Of a stretch of DNA of 64,000 nucleotides, positions 28,109 to 35,909 are shown piece by piece; the stretch's first letter is position 1; every line of letters begins with the position of its first letter. The notes beneath the pieces were generated by a model. It was not told the origin of the DNA. It saw only the letters and a program-made list of their open reading frames with translations, and ran no database searches. Origin of the DNA: Burkholderia anthina. Its GTDB lineage: Bacteria > Pseudomonadota > Gammaproteobacteria > Burkholderiales > Burkholderiaceae. The stretch covers positions 248,001 through 312,000 of the forward strand of contig NZ_LNJP01000003.1 of NCBI RefSeq assembly GCF_001547525.1, in the 5' to 3' direction. The position numbers were made by a program, and so were the translations under genes.

Positions 28109-28515
28109 GGTGTTCCGCTCGACGGGGTTCAGCACGGTTGAGGGGCGATGCGAACGAGCGGCCATCGCGCCCGCCCGCTCGCGGCATATCGGGGAAATGG
28201 TCCTCCACATTCGGCACGACGTCCAGCCGCGCCGCCGCATGCGCATGCACGCCGGCCCGTCGGCCATCGCGCGACGCGCGATGCCGCTCGCCCGTCAACG
28301 GCGCCGTTGCGCGCCGTGCTTCCGCGCCGACGCCGAGCCTGAACTGGTGCGCCTGATGAAGCGGCGATGCAATCATTTCACCGCGTGGCTCGTCGCCCGT
28401 GCCGATCTCTACAAGACCGCATGTACGGGCGGTGATCGAAGCCGTCGTCGACGAATTCGCGACGGCGGCGGCGGGCCCGGTCGTGGGCCGATAGCGGACC
28501 GCCAGGGCCGGTGCG
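28109..28515. other. Intergenic stretch without a recognised gene
   Basis: 407 bp between the hydratase start and the next leftward gene's stop. It remains GC-rich and gives open frames on both strands, but none has a ribosome site, family match or plausible protein composition. The leader and promoter of the hydratase should lie in its first 100 bp. I see nothing else in it. Confidence 0.5.
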
Positions 28516-29469
28516 TCAGCGCGGCTGATACGCGCCGTCCGCCGCGGACCAGCGAAACGTCCGGCGCCATTTGCCGCCGCGCTCGCGCAACTGCAGGTCG
28601 CGGAAGCCGTCCGTCGAAGTCGACAGCACGCTCAGCGTATTGCTGCCTTCGGTGATGTCGTGATCGCGCGTGCCGTTGCGATGCCAATCGCCTGCGATAT
28701 CCCGGTAGAACATCATCGGCTGCGCGAACACGACGCGCAGCGTCTTGCCGTCGATCCGGAACAGGTACAACGCCTCGAACGACGCACCGCCGCCGGAATA
28801 ACCGATCGACCAGCCCGCCCGCACCCCGAACGCGGCATCGCCCGCCCGCAGCGTATACGGCGCGAGATCGAACCGCGACCACCGCTCGGGACGTAGCAGG
28901 CGATCACCCGACGGCTTCGTCTCCTCGAGGTAGTCGGGACTGTCGAGATTCGTGTTGCTCCAGTCGGTGGCCTGGTCGAGCGGCTGTTCGGTTCGCGCGA
29001 CGAGGCGCGGCACGCCGTCCGGGCTGCGCTCGAACACGCCCAGCCAGACCAGCTCCTTCTGGTCATCGGCCTCGGCGTGGCGCTCGAAACCCTCGCAATC
29101 GGTAGGCGCACGGAATCGCAGCGCCTCGCGCGCCGACTCGTCGGTCGGCGCCACGCAAACGATCGCGACGAACGCGCCCGGACGCTGCGGCCACGGTTTC
29201 GCGCCGGCCAGCACGACACGCGCAAGCGGCTGGCCCGGCGCAAGCTGCGCCACCAGCCCCTCCTTCGTGAAACCGGGCGGCAAGTGCACGCCGAAACCGT
29301 CCGCTTCCGGCGCGCCGCTCATGTCGCGCGCATACGCGGCGCGGGCGTCGGGCGAATCGAACTTGCCGGGCACCTGGTCAAGGGAATGCGCGGTGCCCGC
29401 CGCGTGCGCGGCGCAGCCCGCGAACGCGGCGCCGATCGCGACGAGCCACGGCATCAAGCGAATTGTCAT
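28516..29469 (-). CDS. Exported protein of unknown function
   Basis: 317 residues from the ATG at 29469. The N-terminus (MTIRLMPWLVAIGAAFAGCAAHAAG) is a signal peptide; the GC at 17-18 followed by AA allows a lipoprotein reading, but cleavage after AHA is equally good. The mature protein contains DQVPGKFDSPDARAAYARDM, then Trp/Tyr/Asp-rich beta segments such as ELVWLGVFERSPDGVPRLV and SFEALYLFRIDGKTLRVVF. No catalytic motif is recognised. The downstream direction leads to empty DNA; upstream is a DUF3592-like gene 24 bp away, so they form an operon. Confidence 0.75.
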   Translation of the reverse strand: MTIRLMPWLVAIGAAFAGCAAHAAGTAHSLDQVPGKFDSPDARAAYARDMSGAPEADGFGVHLPPGFTKEGLVAQLAPGQPLARVVLAGAKPWPQRPGAFVAIVCVAPTDESAREALRFRAPTDCEGFERHAEADDQKELVWLGVFERSPDGVPRLVARTEQPLDQATDWSNTNLDSPDYLEETKPSGDRLLRPERWSRFDLAPYTLRAGDAAFGVRAGWSIGYSGGGASFEALYLFRIDGKTLRVVFAQPMMFYRDIAGDWHRNGTRDHDITEGSNTLSVLSTSTDGFRDLQLRERGGKWRRTFRWSAADGAYQPR

Positions 29470-29492
29470 GCCGGAATGTCCTGTGAAGTGTT

Positions 29493-29963
29493 TCAGTGCG
29501 CGGCGGGCGGGCGCGCCCGGCTGCGCCCGCTGCGCCACGCGCGCACGCCCGACCACAACTGACCGACGCCGACGGCGAAAAAGACCGCGCCCATCGCGCC
29601 GATTGTCAGCACGCCGCCCCAGATCGCGCCGAACGTATTGAGCCGCGCCGTCATCCTCGGCGCGTCCGGCGCATAGCGCACTTCGACCGTCGCGCCGTCC
29701 TGCACGCTGACCTCGCCGCCCTGCGCATATTCGACCTGCTCGCCCGCGAGCGTCGTGAACGCGATCTCCGGATGATGCTGGCCTGCGTTCAGCTTGACGA
29801 CGCGCCCGGGTACGACGACCGACGCGCGCAGAAATTCGCGCGTCGACTGCGCATGCAACGTGACGCCGATCAGCACGCACGTGCCCACGACGGTAAAAAC
29901 GACGCCCTTCGCGATCAGCGTCTCCGTGTGCCGCGCGGCGGGTCGCCCGTATTCGGATGCCAT
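29493..29963 (-). CDS. DUF3592-like membrane protein
   Basis: 156 residues from the ATG at 29963 (MASEYGRPAARH). One membrane helix lies at about 19-37 and another at about 110-130. Between them is a small beta-rich domain: VVPGRVVKLNAGQHHPEIAFTTLAG and GATVEVRYAPDAPRMTARL, the pattern of DUF3592 proteins (paired helices enclosing a beta domain with a 'V.Y.P..P..A' motif). Function unknown. The preceding gene in the same direction begins only 24 bp downstream, so it is probably co-transcribed with the exported protein. Confidence 0.75.
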   Translation of the reverse strand: MASEYGRPAARHTETLIAKGVVFTVVGTCVLIGVTLHAQSTREFLRASVVVPGRVVKLNAGQHHPEIAFTTLAGEQVEYAQGGEVSVQDGATVEVRYAPDAPRMTARLNTFGAIWGGVLTIGAMGAVFFAVGVGQLWSGVRAWRSGRSRARPPAAH

Positions 29964-30109
29964 CGGTTTCGTTCCGTTCCTGATGTTCGTCAATGCCGGG
30001 CGTGGCGGCGCATGATGCGCCGCCACGCCGCCCTCGGCATCCGGCAGGATACGGACATCCCGGCGCGCTGTAAATTGCGCGCGCAACCGTTCGACGGCCC
30101 GCTGGCGCG

Positions 30110-30475
30110 TCAGCCCGCGAGCTTCTTCAGCGCGTCGAGCACCGCATCGCCCTTGAACGGCTTCACGATCCAGCCCTTCACGCCGGCGGCCTTGCCGCGC
30201 GCCTTCATCGCCGGGCTGCTTTCGGTCGTCAGCATCACGACGTTGACCGCCGTGTTCGCCAGTTCGCCGCGAATCTTCTCGACCATCGTCAGGCCGTCCA
30301 TGTTCGGCATGTTCACGTCGCTGATCACGAGGCGCACGCCGGGCGTCGCCTTGAGCTTCGCGAGCCCGTCCTTGCCGTCGACGGCTGTCGCGACGTCAAG
30401 CCCGTGATTGCGCAGGAAGCCGGCCACTTCGTCGCGCACGGTGCCCGAATCGTCCACCACCAGAATCTTTGCCAT
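30110..30475 (-). CDS. CheY-like single-domain response regulator
   Basis: 121 residues. Receiver-domain residues are all present: Asp8-Asp9 (VVDDS), phospho-acceptor Asp53 (ISDVNMPNMDG), Thr in MLTTES near 82 and Lys in IVKPF near 104. No output domain is attached, as in CheY. It is the last gene of the leftward chemosensory-type operon, 36 bp after the CheX-domain protein, and is the expected target of the kinase at the operon's head. Whether it acts on a flagellar motor or on another machine cannot be told. Confidence 0.92.
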   Translation of the reverse strand: MAKILVVDDSGTVRDEVAGFLRNHGLDVATAVDGKDGLAKLKATPGVRLVISDVNMPNMDGLTMVEKIRGELANTAVNVVMLTTESSPAMKARGKAAGVKGWIVKPFKGDAVLDALKKLAG

Positions 30476-30511
30476 GTCGTATTCCCCTTTCGTCGTTGCC
30501 GACTTCAACAT

Positions 30512-31471
30512 TCAAAACAATTCGAGTTCGCCCGCTTCGACCATCGGCCCGACGTCCTGCACGGATTCGCGGAAATCCTCCGGCGACCAGCTCAGGCTGA
30601 ACACGAAACGCTGGTCGAGACGGACCGAGCGCCCCGAAGCCGGGTCGGTCATCCGGTACTTGAAACAGAGCTGCGGACAGTCGCCGCCGAACGAGATGAA
30701 CTTCTGCTTGTGATTGACGACGAGCGGCACCTGAACCGGATGGCGCGCCAGCGCCTCGGCGTCGCCGAGATAGCGGTTCTTGAACGCGCCCCACACGAGG
30801 TTGGTCAGTTCGCCGAGCACGCTGTTCACGTCGCGGAAATCCGGCGCGCGGCCGCTGTCGCGCGTGCCGCCGAGCATGTCGAGCAGCGGCTGCTCGCTCG
30901 TCTGCAGCAGCATGTAGCCGCGGCACCACGCGCTTTCGAGCGCGATCAGGCTGAACACTTCGCCGAAGATGATCTGGTCGCGCACGATGCACGGCGTGTC
31001 GTGCTCGATCGTCATGCCCGGGAACAGGCTGTCGATGCGCGCCTCGGTGATCTCCGAGATGCCGCGCACCAGCGCGTTCGGGTAGTCGCGGCCGAACAGG
31101 TATTCGTCGATCGCGCGCGCGAGCGGCGTCATGTCGTCGGCGACGTAGGCCGCGCACGCGACACGCGCGAGCGCATCGGGCAGCCCGTCGCGCGACGCGA
31201 GCGATTCGCGGCGCAGGATGATCGGCAGCTCGGGCCGCAGCGCGTCGATCTGCGTCGCGATGATCGCGCTCTCGGCCGGCGAGCCGCCGTAGTCCTCGGC
31301 CAGCAGGATCGCGCCGAGATCGATGTTCGAGCGCAGCACCTTCAAGAGCCGGCTGCGCCGCACGGTCAGGCCGACCAGATTGTGCTCGTCGCAGAAACGC
31401 TTGATCGCGTCGGCATGCACGCGGCTGTCGTCGAGCACGAGCACCTTGCTGACGGGTTGGTCTTCGGTCAT
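30512..31471 (-). CDS. Degenerate receiver fused to a CheX-type phosphatase domain
   Basis: 319 residues. Residues 8-125 follow a receiver fold (VLVLDDSRVHADAIKRF) but the acceptor region reads LLAEDYGG (57-63) and the Lys of strand 5 is missing (AAYVADDM), so phosphorylation is doubtful. Residues 145-319 look like a CheX/CheC domain, with the catalytic ExxN pair intact at Glu221 and Asn224 in VLGELTNLVWGAF. CheX proteins dephosphorylate CheY. The C-terminus ends GELELF, the same as the next gene's protein, suggesting a shared docking tail. 22 bp separate it from the following gene. Confidence 0.75.
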   Translation of the reverse strand: MTEDQPVSKVLVLDDSRVHADAIKRFCDEHNLVGLTVRRSRLLKVLRSNIDLGAILLAEDYGGSPAESAIIATQIDALRPELPIILRRESLASRDGLPDALARVACAAYVADDMTPLARAIDEYLFGRDYPNALVRGISEITEARIDSLFPGMTIEHDTPCIVRDQIIFGEVFSLIALESAWCRGYMLLQTSEQPLLDMLGGTRDSGRAPDFRDVNSVLGELTNLVWGAFKNRYLGDAEALARHPVQVPLVVNHKQKFISFGGDCPQLCFKYRMTDPASGRSVRLDQRFVFSLSWSPEDFRESVQDVGPMVEAGELELF

Positions 31472-31493
31472 CGGATGGATTCCTGATGGTCGG

Positions 31494-32075
31494 TCAGAAC
31501 AGTTCGAGCTCGCCGCCGCTCTCCACCGCGGCGGTTTCCGGCACATGGAAATCGACCGGCGCGTTCGCGCACACGCACAGCGTCGCGCCGACCCGCACGT
31601 CGCCGTCGAGCGTCAGGTCGTACGCGGCCACGTAATCGGGCGAGAGCGCGTGCATGGCGTCGATGCTCGCGCCGCTCAGCAGGTAAGGCGTCGACATCCC
31701 GAGATCGGGGAACGGCGCGGTCAGCGCCTGGTTGATCGCGCCGCAACACAGGTTCGCGACTTCCATGAACGCGTCGGTCAGCGGCCGCTGGCTGCTCGCG
31801 CCTGCCGTCGCGCCGGCGAAATGGCGGCGCGTCGCGTCGTCGTCGCTGAAGCGCAGCGCAAGCAGCAGGCGGAAATGCAGCGCCGAGATCGTCAGCACGA
31901 CCACATGTTCGACTACCGTCGGCTTCGAGCGCGGCTTCGCGTGCATGCGATCGGGCGCGTCGTGTGCGTGCCCGGCGGCCGGCCGGATGTCGCACGCGCC
32001 GCCGGCCGCGAGCCGCGTGCGCGCGGCATCGAAAAAGATCCGCTCGAAACCGGCCCTCGCCTGCGCGCTGATCAC
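31494..32075 (-). CDS. CheX-type chemotaxis phosphatase
   Basis: 193 residues from a GTG at 32075 that overlaps the upstream stop as GTGA. A CheX-like fold with the ExxN motif at Glu105 and Asn108 in AFMEVANLCCGAINQAL. A Gly/His/Lys-rich stretch (about 24-55) interrupts the N-terminal strands and looks like a flexible loop. The C-terminus is GGELELF, as in the neighbour. Expected activity is dephosphorylation of the operon's CheY, ending the signal. Having two CheX-domain proteins in one operon is unusual. Confidence 0.75.
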   Translation of the reverse strand: MISAQARAGFERIFFDAARTRLAAGGACDIRPAAGHAHDAPDRMHAKPRSKPTVVEHVVVLTISALHFRLLLALRFSDDDATRRHFAGATAGASSQRPLTDAFMEVANLCCGAINQALTAPFPDLGMSTPYLLSGASIDAMHALSPDYVAAYDLTLDGDVRVGATLCVCANAPVDFHVPETAAVESGGELELF

Positions 32076-32818
32076 GGGGCCGCTCCTTCGATCCGCGCGT
32101 GCAGTTGCCCGGCCAGCGTCTCGACCGTCGCGAGCGCGGCCGTGATCATCTTGCCGCCGGCCTGAATGTCCTGGAACGTCGCGGCCGTCACGAGATCGTT
32201 GCGGTTCAGGCTGTCGCGATAGCTGTTCGACAGTTCCTGCGAGCGCGCGGCCAGCCCGCGCACCTCGCTCGCGACGATCGAGAAGCCGCGCCCGGCCGTG
32301 CCGGCACGCGCCGCCTCGATCGACGCGTTCAGCGACACGATCGACACGTGCGCGACGATCGCCGACAGCTCCAGGTTCTTCGCGCGCATGTCCTGGTTCT
32401 GCGTGGTCAACGAGATCATCTGCTCGTGCCAGCGCTCGAACGTGCCGGCGAGCCCGCGCAGGCGCGCGGCTTCGTCGGCGATCTTCATCGCATGCTGCGC
32501 GAGCGCCGCGCGGTCGGCCGACAGCGCCTGCAACGCGTCGCGCTGCGCGGCGCTCTCGGACACCTCGCGCGCCAGCGCCTCTTCCAGTTGCGCCTCGCGT
32601 TGCGCCCATGCGTCGGCCGCTTGCGCATGCGCCGACGCCGTCTCTTCCGCCCGCACCTCGGCCGCGTGGAGCGCACCGCGCAACGCATGCGCGTCGCGCT
32701 CCATCGACGCGACGAGCCGTTGGCGCATCACACGACACACGATCGCCGCCGCCACCGCGACGACCACGCCGCCCGCGAGCGCGGCGGCCATCTGAATCAT
32801 CCACGCCTGCACGATCAC
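32072..32818 (-). CDS. Short methyl-accepting-chemotaxis-like protein
   Basis: 248 residues from a GTG at 32818, chosen because GGCGGAG lies 7 bp upstream and the previous stop is 4 bp away. One N-terminal membrane helix (about 5-30) is followed by a long coiled coil rich in Ala/Glu/Gln, then the MCP signalling tip with VSLNASIEAARAGTAGRGFSIVASEVRGLA. Only about 45 residues follow the tip, so the returning helix is much shorter than in true receptors, and there is no periplasmic sensing domain or HAMP. It may act as a scaffold or partner of the adjacent sensor kinase. Confidence 0.82.
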   Translation of the reverse strand: MIVQAWMIQMAAALAGGVVVAVAAAIVCRVMRQRLVASMERDAHALRGALHAAEVRAEETASAHAQAADAWAQREAQLEEALAREVSESAAQRDALQALSADRAALAQHAMKIADEAARLRGLAGTFERWHEQMISLTTQNQDMRAKNLELSAIVAHVSIVSLNASIEAARAGTAGRGFSIVASEVRGLAARSQELSNSYRDSLNRNDLVTAATFQDIQAGGKMITAALATVETLAGQLHARIEGAAP

Positions 32819-32822
32819 GCCG

Positions 32823-35210
32823 TCACTCCGCCGCGCCGATATCCGCGAGGCGCGCCGGCTGCGCGTGCCCCGCGCCATGCGCGGCGCCGTCGGCCGCGAA
32901 GCGCGCCGGCAGCGACACGATCGTCTCGAACGCGCGATACGGCGCTCCGACGCGATCGTCGGTGAAGCGCAGCGCGATATCGCCGCCGTCGCGCTTCAGG
33001 AAATTGCGCACCGCGTCCATGCCGACGCCGCGCCCCGATACTTCGGTCACCGCTTGCGCGGTCGAGAAGCCCGGCCGGAAGATCAGCTCGGCGACATCCT
33101 CGTCGGACAACGCCGCTTCGCTCGCGGCATCGATCCAGCCACGCTCGCGCGCGATGCCGCGAATCCGGTCGAGCGCGAGGCCGCGGCCGTCGTCGCCGAG
33201 CACGAACCACAGTTCGCCGCCGCCCACGCCGACCGCGATGTCGATCGTGCCGGACGCCGCCTTGCCGGCCGCGCGCCGCTCGTCGGACGATTCGATCCCG
33301 TGGTCGATCGCATTGCGCAGCAGGTGCATGAAGACGTTCTCCAGCGTCGCGACGATCTCGCTGCGCACGCGCTGGCCGTGGCTGTCGATATGCACGACGG
33401 GCGCCGGTTTGCCGAGCTCGGCCGCGAGCGACGGCAGCGACTCGATCACGCCGCCGAGCGCCTCGCCGATCCCTTGCGTGCCGAGTTGGCTCAGCATGCG
33501 GCGCACCGCATCGCGCGCCGCATGCCAGTCGGACGCGTTCGCCGGATCGGCGCCGTCGAGCACGCGCAGGCTCTCGCTGATGCGCGCGCGCTCGACCATC
33601 AGGAAATCGGCGCCGCCCTGCGCCGGCTCGCCGCCGCGGCCGAGCGTGACCGCGTTGATCGTCGCGTAGTGGTCGACGGCTTCGCGTACGCGCGCCAGAT
33701 CCTCCATCAGCGCGTCGCGATTCCACTCGGGGCCGCTGTCCGCGCGGCGCAGCGATTCGTACGCCTGCTCCGCTTCATGGACGATGTTCGTCAGGTGCTG
33801 AAGGCTGTACGTGCGCGCATTGCCCTTGATCGTGTGCATGTTGCGGAACAGCGCCGCGACGATCGAGTGATCGGCGCGCTCGTGCTGGCGGATCATCCGT
33901 TCGTTCTCGCTGAGGAAGCCCTTCGCGCTGTGCACGAAGTCGTGGAACTTGTCCTGGCTGATCGACAGAATCTCGCCGATCATCTCGAGGCGCCGCTGCT
34001 GCTCGCCGGCCTGCGCGGTCAGCGCGCGGATCTCGGTCACGTCGCGCACGCACAGCATCAGGCGCACCACCGTGTCGGTTTCGTCGGTGATCGCCGACCA
34101 GCTCAGGTCGAGCCACTTCTCGCGGCCGTCCGGCATTCGCTTCGCGACTTCGTTGACGAGCAGGTGCTCGTTGAACTCGAAGTTCATGCTGTCCTCGCCG
34201 AGGCACGCGTGCACGGCCGCGTCGACCTGCGAGCGCGCGTCGGCGCCGATCGCCGAATCGTCGAACACGAGCGCCATCAGGTCGCGGCCGGCGATGTCGT
34301 TCGTCTCGAAGATGGATTCGAGGTACGCCGAATATTCCGCGTGCACGACGCCGCCTTCGACGACGGTCAGGATGCCCTGCTGCATGTTCTGCAGCATCGC
34401 CTGGATGTCGGCCGTCTTCTGCTTCAGTTGCGCGGCGTTCTCCTGGATCTTCTCGATCATCCCGTTGAACGCGACGATCGAATGGCCGATTTCGTCCATC
34501 CGGCCCACCGGCACGCGGCGTGTGAAATCCTGGCTCGTCGCGATCTCGCTCATCGCCGTCTGCATCCCGATCAGCGGGCGCGTGATCTGGCGATACAGCA
34601 CGAAGCCGAGCGCGGTCAGCAGCACGATCACCGTGCCGGCGACGCCCGCGATCGCGGTGGCCGTGGTCGCGAGCATCCCGTTCAGCGCGCCGATCGCGTC
34701 GTCCTTCTGGCGGTTCTTCTCGACGCGCAGCGTGTCGACGATGCTTTCGAGTTCGTCGCGATACTGCGCGACGTTCGCGAACAGGTAGGCCTGCGCCATC
34801 TCGGCCTTGCCGTCCGTCTTCATCTTCACGGTGTCGTCGATCGCCGCGAAATAGTTGGCGGCGCTGTCCTTCGCCTGCATGACGAGCCCTTCCTGCGCGC
34901 GGCCGACCGCCGATTTCGCCTGCGCGTCGAGCGCGGCGCGCAGCGCGGCCTGCTTCGCCTTCAGCTCGTCGCGCGCCTGGGCGGCGGTATTTGCGTCGGG
35001 CGCGTAGACGAGCGTCATCGCCGCGATCTGGATGTTCTTCACCTCGGCGACGAGATCGGCCGACGCGAGCGCGCTCGGCACGATGCCCTGGGTGACCTGA
35101 CGCACCTCGGACGCGCTCTTGCGCGTCTGGTACACGGCATAGACGCCGATCGCGGACAGCGCGAAGAACGTCAGGACGACTAGCAGCGTGATGCGATGAC
35201 GGATGGTCAT
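32823..35210 (-). CDS. Membrane sensor kinase of CheA type with 4HB, HAMP, PAS, Hpt and ATPase domains
   Basis: 795 residues. Order seen: TM1 (7-27); a helical periplasmic bundle (28-180, 4HB-MCP-like); TM2 (183-207); HAMP (208-262); a PAS-like region (270-395); Hpt with phospho-His459 in NMHTIKGNARTYS; a linker; HATPase with N-box HLLRNAIDHGIE (629-640), DDGRG (673-677) and GRGVGMDAVR (726-735). The last is the CheA hallmark. The protein ends soon after; there is no CheW-like P5 domain. It therefore seems to unite receptor and kinase in one chain. It heads the operon with the MCP-like, two CheX and CheY genes. Confidence 0.85.
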   Translation of the reverse strand: MTIRHRITLLVVLTFFALSAIGVYAVYQTRKSASEVRQVTQGIVPSALASADLVAEVKNIQIAAMTLVYAPDANTAAQARDELKAKQAALRAALDAQAKSAVGRAQEGLVMQAKDSAANYFAAIDDTVKMKTDGKAEMAQAYLFANVAQYRDELESIVDTLRVEKNRQKDDAIGALNGMLATTATAIAGVAGTVIVLLTALGFVLYRQITRPLIGMQTAMSEIATSQDFTRRVPVGRMDEIGHSIVAFNGMIEKIQENAAQLKQKTADIQAMLQNMQQGILTVVEGGVVHAEYSAYLESIFETNDIAGRDLMALVFDDSAIGADARSQVDAAVHACLGEDSMNFEFNEHLLVNEVAKRMPDGREKWLDLSWSAITDETDTVVRLMLCVRDVTEIRALTAQAGEQQRRLEMIGEILSISQDKFHDFVHSAKGFLSENERMIRQHERADHSIVAALFRNMHTIKGNARTYSLQHLTNIVHEAEQAYESLRRADSGPEWNRDALMEDLARVREAVDHYATINAVTLGRGGEPAQGGADFLMVERARISESLRVLDGADPANASDWHAARDAVRRMLSQLGTQGIGEALGGVIESLPSLAAELGKPAPVVHIDSHGQRVRSEIVATLENVFMHLLRNAIDHGIESSDERRAAGKAASGTIDIAVGVGGGELWFVLGDDGRGLALDRIRGIARERGWIDAASEAALSDEDVAELIFRPGFSTAQAVTEVSGRGVGMDAVRNFLKRDGGDIALRFTDDRVGAPYRAFETIVSLPARFAADGAAHGAGHAQPARLADIGAAE

Positions 35211-35306
35211 GAGTACAGCTCCCCGCGGCGATCCGGGTGCGATCGCCCTTTGGTCTGTTGAAAGAGTGTGAGCGCCGAATTATCGGGGATGGCGTATGAC
35301 GGTCCG

Positions 35307-35329
35307 ATGACCGAAAATCAATCGGTCAT
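35307..35329. promoter_or_regulatory. Inverted repeat upstream of the sensor kinase operon
   Basis: Perfect 8-bp arms ATGACCGA (35307-35314) and TCGGTCAT (35322-35329) separated by 7 bp, about 100 bp before the kinase start. The size and symmetry fit a dimeric repressor or activator. No cognate regulator was identified. Confidence 0.55.
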
Positions 35330-35342
35330 TGAGGAAAATGGA

Positions 35343-35447
35343 ATGAATAATTGTGCGGGGAAAAGCCTAAAGTCTTTTGCGGATTTGCCGTTAACTTCGC
35401 GCCGCCTTACCGGCGTGGAAGCGACGATCGAGGAATCATCGAAATAG
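35343..35447 (+). CDS. Possible 34-residue small protein
   Basis: ATG at 35343 with a strong ribosome site (GAGGAAA, 35331-35337) and a TAG at 35445-35447. The translation begins MNNCAGKSLKSFADLPLTSR and ends EATIEESSK. It is polar, has one Cys and no membrane helix. It is too short to test by composition and it overlaps a sigma-28-like promoter, so either or both could be chance. Confidence 0.3.
   Translation: MNNCAGKSLKSFADLPLTSRRLTGVEATIEESSK
35367..35394 (+). promoter_or_regulatory. Sigma-28 (FliA)-like promoter
   Basis: CTAAAGTCT (35367-35375), an 11-base spacer, then GCCGTTAA (35387-35394). The enterobacterial FliA consensus is TAAAGTTT-N11-GCCGATAA, so both boxes match at 7 of 8 positions with exact spacing. 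It points right, away from the chemosensory operon, into 35400-35909. Confidence 0.5.
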
Positions 35448-35909
35448 CGGATATTTATTGTTTTATGCCGGCTCCCCAACATCCGTTTTATTGAATGCCG
35501 GCAAAACGTTTGCGTATTATCGGCGAGCCGGCTTGTTTTGGTATTTTTATAATCGTTGCAGTATTCGCCGGGCTGGCGCGTCAGTGTCCATCCCGCATGA
35601 TCGACTGTTCAGCCTTCGTTCGGCTCGGCGAGCCAGTCTTCGAATTGCAGCTGCGGAACGCGCTCGAATGCGCGGACGTTGTGCGTGACGAGTACCAGAT
35701 GCCGCGCACGCGAGTCGTCCGATCGGCCTCGCGTGAACGGAGTGCCGGGCCGTCGGCCCATGCCCGATCGCGTGACGTCGCGATCCGTTCCTGCAACGTA
35801 CCGGGCCCCGATTCGTTCCGGTCACGAAACAATCAATCCCGCCCCGGCGATTCCCCTCCCCATCCGCCCGCTCTAGACTGTTGCATCGTTCCCCTTTCGG
35901 ACCCACGCA
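35448..35909. other. Non-coding stretch with lower GC and GCCGGC repeats
   Basis: 462 bp before the esterase gene. The first 120 bp are A+T-rich for this genome and contain GCCGGC three times between about 35467 and 35540, the last followed by TTGTTTTGGTATTTTT, which could serve as a weak terminator for a short transcript from the sigma-28-like promoter. The remainder (35570-35909) is ordinary GC-rich DNA with no credible gene; it includes the esterase leader. Confidence 0.4.

Noticed and set aside
35260..35295. CCCGATAA on the minus strand as a sigma-28 -10 for the kinase operon
   Set aside because: There is no TAAAG-like box at the required distance upstream.
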